Source of the DNA: Bos javanicus
Taxonomy: Eukaryota > Chordata > Mammalia > Artiodactyla > Bovidae
Assembly (NCBI RefSeq): GCF_032452875.1
Contig: NC_083883.1
Coordinates: forward strand, 55,364,698 to 55,428,697
Direction: 5' to 3'
Length of the DNA: 64,000 nucleotides
Numbering within the stretch: position 1 is the first letter of the stretch; the number at the start of each line of letters is the position of its first letter. The notes beneath the pieces are model-generated. The model had not been told where the DNA came from, did no database searches, and was given only the letters and a program-made list of their open reading frames with translations. Shown in pieces: positions 58,412-64,000 of the stretch. A program made the position numbers and the translations under genes.

Positions 58412-61322
58412 TCAAGGTGCACAGAAGCAAGCAACGCCCTCGGCAGGGGCAGGACAGCTGTATACAATGGGCTCCATGTGATGGCATACATCCTCCCCAC
58501 AGCGAGGACGGGGGCTGGGGCTAATCCAGACGATACTGGGACGTCCCAAGTCTCTCAGAATCTCCAACAGCTGAGCCCGAAGCTGGGCAAGTCTCGCTTC
58601 CAGGAGAACACCCCGAGGTCTGTAACTCTCCTGAGGGGCAGGATAGCGCTCTGGCCTTAAACAGGACAGCACAGCGGTGTGTCGCAGCAGCTTCTCCATG
58701 ATGTCCGTGGACAGGAGGTTCCCACACAGGCTGATGGCCCTGAGCTGGGAGCAGCGGCTCAGGGCAGGCAGAAAGGCCTCCAGCTGGGAGTCTGTGATCC
58801 CACACGCGTCCAAGTCCACTTCCTGGAGGGTGGCTGGGACTTTCTCCAGCAGAACTTGGTGTAGCTCAGGCCTAAAGTCAGTCATGGTGACACCACTCAG
58901 ATCCAGGCCCTTTAGCTGACTTGATGTTTGGGCTCTGGGACAGGGAAGTCAAGTGTGATTCTATAAGCCAGCAACTGGTTCTTGACAGGCTGTCTAAGGG
59001 GAACTTCAGGCACCTGAGGAGAAACCAAACAATTAGTTCTTGGGAACCGGGTGCCAGATCGTGTACAGGTGATAGACAAATGGTTTCTACAGGGCCATGT
59101 GTCGTCTGACCATCTATTGAGGGTCAATATGCTGATTTGCCCAGTCTCCTTCTAGTCTGAGGGCTATCAACCTCACTGCGGTACTGAGTCACTTCACAGC
59201 CCCTCCTGTATCAAACGGAGTACAACATACTCCACTTCCTTCTGAGGATGAATGAAGTTCATGGAATCTCAAGAACATGCTATGAGGAGATCCAGAGAGA
59301 GTCTCCATCAAGTGTGGACATCATTGAATATTAGTGTTGGGAGTGTTGGGAGACGAGATTTAAAAATGGTTTCACGTATGGCTTCATTAAGTCCAATCTT
59401 GAGCTACAGATCCTGTATCTCTGGCCAGGTGAGGCTCTAGGGAAGCATGCAGAAGGAACAACTTACACAAGATCCCAGAACATGAAATGTGATGCCAGTC
59501 TAAAAGGGCTCACATTTCTGCATCGTTTGCAATCTTTCTATCACTTTTTATAATTCTTTTCTCTCAGATTGATTAACGTCATCTGCAGAACCATGCTTCT
59601 CCCATATATCAGTTAACTTACTTAGGGCAAAAAACACCCTTCTACACGCAGCGAATTTAAAACAGGTTCATTGCGGGCACCAACCTTGGGAGCATAGAGC
59701 TTCCCTTCAGGAATGCTCTGATCTGATCTGATGTAGTTTCCCCGCTTCAATGTCCTTTTTACTTACCTATTTTTATCATTTCATTATAGACACCTCCAAA
59801 GAAGGAGGAAATTACCAACTCTGGGGTGCAAACATCCCAGTCACTAATCTGTATGTCTCTAGCAGGGTGTCTCACAAGAGCCACTAGACCAGTGTAACCC
59901 GCTACCTTGATTTGTGTGGTTGTGGAACACCACATTCTAGGAGAGAGCGACAAAGGAGACAGTGCTTTTGACATTCTAATGCTCAGTGTTACCCAGTCAG
60001 TGGTGCACACTCACCTGAGCATCTGGTCCAGGCAGCCTTCAAGGAAGGAGGGAGACTCCAGATGGAGATCCTGGAGGTGGCCCAGCCTCAGGAACTGGGA
60101 GGTAATTTGCACTGGGAGGTAATCCTGCTCCTGCTTCTTAAAGGCAGACACATGGATGGGGAAGAAACGGATTCTCTGCAAATTACTCATCTCATCCAGG
60201 AAAGGAGCAAACAAATGTGGCCAGGGTGGACAGATTCCAGGTGCAATTCACTTGCACCTCCTGGATACAGTCCAGCTGCACCATGCTCAGGACCTTCACA
60301 ATATTGTCCACTGGTGTTGAAACAACCATCAGCTTCTTAACAACACAGGTGGATGGAAGACTTTCTCTGCTCCACCCACCAAAGGAAGAAGGTGAGGAAG
60401 TTGTCCAGGGTCTTTTTCTTCAGGCAAAGGTCCATAAAAATCTTTAGTGGAGCCAAGTGCTGCTTTGTCATTGACCTGGGCTCAGTCATTAGTGCCATTC
60501 CTGAGCTTGAGCACCCATAACTGCTGGCTCCAGACCACATGCTCCAGAAGTTCTGGCCAGTATATTTCGTAAATCTAGCACCCGCAGTTTGCACCTCCTG
60601 GCGGGGAGAAAGAGATTGATTAGGATGTATTAAGACGTACACAGAGTGAAAAAAAAAAAAGCCTCACAATGTGACAACAGACTGCCCACCTGTGCTGTAA
60701 CTTAACATTCCTGATGTCACCAGCTGCCTTGCCTTCTTCCCTCTCTGACTCACTTTCCTCTTTGCCCTCTTATCCTTTCTGATTCTCTACTTCTAGTAAC
60801 TCTAAGCATGACTGAGAGGGGTTGGGGAATCTTCTTTCAGGCTACCCTTCATTAAAGGCACTATTATACTTCCAAAAGGTAGTTCCCACAGCAAGCTAAG
60901 GCTTCATCATTGTCATCTTAGAACTCTCTGATCCATCCCTTTTCATCCACATTCCCTCAACCCAGCTGTCTCCCTGGGACTCCCAGGAGTTTACCAAGTT
61001 ACCTGAGTCAGACTCACCTGTATCGGACCTTCTGGGCAAGCAGGACATCGAGTGCTTCCAGCTTGTAGGGGCCCCACATGAGCCAGGTCAATCAGGGCCC
61101 CCAGAGGCAGGCAGCCAAAGGGCCAGGTTTACACCATTGATTCCAGGGTCTCAACACATCTTCCATGGAAGGCTTCCAGGCAAAGGGTGGGAAGAGCTCT
61201 GTGGGCAGACTCTCCAGAGTAGAAAAGGCCAAGTCATCATGCCTCAGCAGGTGCATTCCCACCAGGTCAAGGAGTCTGGGTGGGGTCTGGATACTCATGC
61301 TGACTTTGCTCCAAAATGACTC
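58412..61322 (-). pseudogene. PRAME-like pseudogene, copy E
   Basis: All coding exons and splice sites are present: 61322-61018 (ATG at 61298-61296, MSIQTPPRLLDLVG), 60597-60015 and 59013-58412. Frame breaks: in exon 2 after ELFPP the sequence shifts and ends early; in exon 3 a 2-base insertion after VLDLRN (near 60568), about four extra bases near 60213, and a repeated CTGGGAGGTAAT segment at 60095-60120; in the last exon one extra T (58921-58922) shifts the frame between the first LRR and LKGLDL. Downstream of that the LRR half is open (58885-58412), but the usual TAG stop has become a sense codon, adding about ten residues. Intact promoter features upstream. Pseudogene, relatively young. 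Confidence 0.92.
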
Positions 61323-62061
61323 CTGTAGAAACTGCCAGGGAACAAGTGGTCCATTTTAGGCAATTCAGGAGCATACCTTAGGCAGTCTCCCTACCCTTCC
61401 AAGGAATCCACTCAGGGCCAAGGTCACTGCTCTAGCTGGGATGCAAATGAGGCACTTAGCCATAATGCACTAGGCAGGGGTCGGGGGACAAGGTGTTAAC
61501 TCTTTCTTTACTCTGAATATGAACTAGCGAGATTGCTAGTACTAAGGAGGCAAAAGGCAACCACTAGCCCATTCAGGTCCATCTACTGCTTTGCTTTTTT
61601 CATGTTCCACCTAGAAATGCATACTGAAGTGCATGAAAGATGACTCTATCTTTATTTGGGGAAAATATTCTGACCATCACTTAGAGCTCTAACTCTATGG
61701 GAAGAGGAGAGTCATGTGGATCCATACAGCCTCCATTGTCAGTTATTCCTAAGATGAATGCCATTTGTGAACTAAATATGTATCTTAAATTTCAAGAAAT
61801 AAAATTCCAAACTTAGGTGCTTCATTAAAAATATCTGCTTGGTAAAGACATTTAAAATGATACCAGTTAAATCACAAATCAAAATGTTTGAGATTCAGAC
61901 AAAACTACACTGGGAGGAAAAATAAAAACCTGAAATGTGTTCTTGGGAGAGAAATTGTTTTTTCTGAAAACTCTGCTTGCCATCCACAGATACACACTAC
62001 CCTTCAACATTAGCTAACCATAGTAAGAAAAGGAGGTCCTTATCTGAGGGTGATAACTTAC
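61323..62061 (-). other. Intron 1 of copy E
   Basis: No gene. The acceptor TTTCTACAG precedes exon 2 at 61322. Aligns with 43779-44592. Confidence 0.6.
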
Positions 62062-62177
62062 TGCTCTGCTATGACTGGCAGGGCACTCAGACCTCAGACT
62101 CTAAAGAACCCAGCTGGTTGGTGTTTCCAGAGCCAGAAAACTCTGCACCTCTTCTCCAGTGCTTGAGGCTTTTATAG
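62062..62177 (-). promoter_or_regulatory. Promoter and exon 1 of copy E
   Basis: TATA box CTATAAAA at 62177-62170, predicted start near 62142, and exon 1 ending at 62062 with donor CA/GTAAGT. No ATG-initiated long frame in exon 1, so it is a 5' UTR exon. Confidence 0.65.
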
Positions 62178-62904
62178 TTCTTTCTATTCCCATCTCTGTC
62201 CCACTTCTAACCCAATCAAAAAGGGATACCTGATTTGATTACAGAGTGTCCATTGGATAAATCCTGATTGGATCTTCATTTTTCTCTAGGTTAGTTAATT
62301 GAATATTATATATATTCAGGAAGGAGAGAATGGTCAGGTAGCTGAGTAATCAAGGGCCTATTCCCTGATTCACTTCCCAAACTTTGACTGAATTCAACTG
62401 ATATGGACAGTTATACTGTTGAGGGTCAGACAGGAAAGGATTACTGGTTTGTAACATTGAATTAAAAAAAGAAAGTTGAAAGTATCATTATTGGGGGAAT
62501 TTTAATGAAGTCAAAATTATGAAAATGACCCTGAATTAAAATAGCTTCATGAAAGCAGTGATGCTGTTCCCAAAGAAAACAAAATACACTCATCCCTGTA
62601 TCAGCTTGTCACTCAGGTGTTATGTAGGAAACACAGAAGGTTGTGCGCCTACTCAGGCAGCAAGGGAAGAGCTGTCCAAGATGTGATCACGTCTTAAGCC
62701 ACGTCTTCTCTGAAGGTGGACAAGTCAGAACACTTCTCAGTGAGAAGTAAGAATGGGTCTGGACAAGTTGGAGCTGGGCATTCCTAAAGGGACAATGGGA
62801 ATGACACCAACAATGTAAAATAAAGGTTTCTTTTCATTTTTATATTTTTGGAAACAAGGAAATTTAAAGACGTTATTTGAGGTGCTATTGAGGTAGTAAA
62901 GAAG
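62178..62904. other. 5' flank of copy E
   Basis: No gene. Aligns with 44725-45420 in unit D and about 12580-13240 in unit B. Confidence 0.6.
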
Positions 62905-63178
62905 GCTTCCCTAGTGACTCAGAGGTAAAGAATCCCCCTGCAGATGCAGGAGACACTGGCTTGATCTTTGATCCAGGAGGATGCCACATGCTCCAGGGCG
63001 ACTAAGCCCAGGAGTCACAACTACTGAGCCTGTGCTCTACAAGAGAAGCCACAGTGAGAAGCCTGGGCACCACAAGGAAGAGAAGCTCCCTCTTACCACA
63101 GCTAGAGAAAGGCCTGCACAGCAGTGAAGAGTCAGGCAAACAAAAATCAGGAAAACAAAGTTTAAAAAAAAAAAACAT
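62905..63178 (+). mobile_element. CHR-2 SINE
   Basis: GGCTTCCCTAGTGACTCAGA ... CCACAGTGAGAAGCCTGGGC ... GCCTGCACAGCAGTGAAGAG, then an A-run. Absent from the D paralogue. Confidence 0.85.
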
Positions 63179-63551
63179 AGCGAAGGAGAGTGGCTCAGGG
63201 GAGTCACTTTCAACTTAGATGGCTTTTTTCCTCCAGGAAGTTGTGATCAAGATAACAAATGGCATGAAAAGACTAAATCTAAGAATGTGAGAAGAGGAGA
63301 GGTCTGACATTTCCTTGGATCAGACATTTTCAAGACTGAGAGGCAATGAGGGTGGGCACTGCAGGCTCCTTGGGACTTGGAACCAGGGAAGAAAAAATTC
63401 TGGTTAAGTCCCAAATATCCCTGCCATCCAGAGGCAGTTGCTACCAGAAGAGGTTTCCTTTAAGTTTTTTTTTTTTTTTTTTCTCACCAAGGACACTTTC
63501 CAGATGGCAAATTTCCCCAGTCATTTTTCAGGAGTCAAATCAGCGTGTGAC
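63179..63551. other. Distal 5' flank of copy E
   Basis: No gene. Aligns with 45510-45760 and with copy A flank 4620-4800. T-run at 63465-63482. Confidence 0.6.
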
Positions 63552-63760
63552 TGCATGCTCAGTCATGTGCAGCTCTTTGTGACCCCATGGACTGTAGTCC
63601 ACCAGGATCCTCTGTCCATGGAACTTTCTAGGCAAGAATGCTGGAATGGGTGGCCATTTCCTTCTTCAGAGGATCATCCCTACCCAGTGGTCAAAAGCAA
63701 GTCTCCTGTGTCTCTTATTTGGAGGTGGATTCCTTACTAGTGTGCCACCTGGGAAGCCCT
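63552..63760 (-). mobile_element. Bov-tA SINE
   Basis: Antisense: TGCTCAGTCATGTGCAGCTC ... GGATTCCTTACTAGTGTGCC. Absent from the A and D paralogues. Confidence 0.88.
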
Positions 63761-64000
63761 CAGGCATCTTAGAAGCCAAATCAAAATTTCATTATCCCTT
63801 TCCATATGTATTTAGATCATTACTGTTTCCTCAAACTTAGCTTCCTTCAACAGATTTTGACCAAGGTGGTACCATTAGGCACAGAAATAAAATTCTTTAT
63901 TTCTTTTCATAAATACTGACAAGTTTCCTCCACTAAATACAGAAGTTCTTATTGCTGTTTAACGTTTTACTGTATTCAAGGATTACTCCCACATTGGGCT
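63761..64000. other. Distal 5' flank of copy E, cut by window edge
   Basis: Aligns with 45770-46010 and 4790-5030. No gene. Confidence 0.6.

Overview
The window looks like nuclear DNA of a ruminant, most likely a bovid. It is filled with BovB (RTE-type) LINEs, L1 elements with bovine-type 3' ends, tRNA-derived Bov-tA/Bov-A2 and CHR-2 SINEs, and LTR fragments. The only host protein-coding family I can support is PRAME-like: leucine-rich-repeat proteins usually expressed in testis and germ line and known as tandem arrays in mammals. No bacterial, organellar or free viral genes are visible, and species and chromosome cannot be fixed from the sequence alone.

Five PRAME-like copies lie in tandem, all on the minus strand. 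Copy A (about 2950-4615) is a deleted pseudogene. Copy B (coding exons 11674-11388, 11032-10460 and 9112-8560) is intact by my reading: all splice sites are canonical, the phases match, and it encodes about 470 residues. Copy C (28864-29446) keeps only its last exon, with one stop. Copy D (39183-43778) has stops, frameshifts and an LTR inserted just after its start codon. Copy E (58412-61322) has all coding exons but several frameshifts. A conserved TATA-box promoter with a non-coding first exon can be seen upstream of B, D and E.

Layout: 1-1.5 kb decayed BovB; 2-6 kb copy A and flanks; 6.4-7 kb nested L1 3' ends; 7-13.9 kb copy B; 14.5-17.8 kb two BovBs; 17.8-25.5 kb a duplicated flank whose CHR-2 SINE holds a 6.6-kb L1 that in turn holds a BovB; 25.5-29.5 kb copy C; 29.5-33.8 kb BovBs in opposite orientations plus an LTR; 33.8-37.2 kb old repeats (L2, MIR, MLT1); 37.2-48.3 kb copy D; 48.3-54.4 kb an insertion cluster including a nearly full-length BovB; 54.4-64 kb copy E.

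The blocks match each other in order. The DNA upstream of B matches that upstream of D, and C matches E, so a two-gene block (B-C) was probably duplicated to give D-E, or the reverse. This supplies empty sites inside the window that define several insertions. The most unusual local structure is an inverted repeat of about 400 bp per arm inside an intron of the intact copy B. I found no novel multi-gene system; the interest lies in one surviving gene within a decaying array and in the layered insertions.
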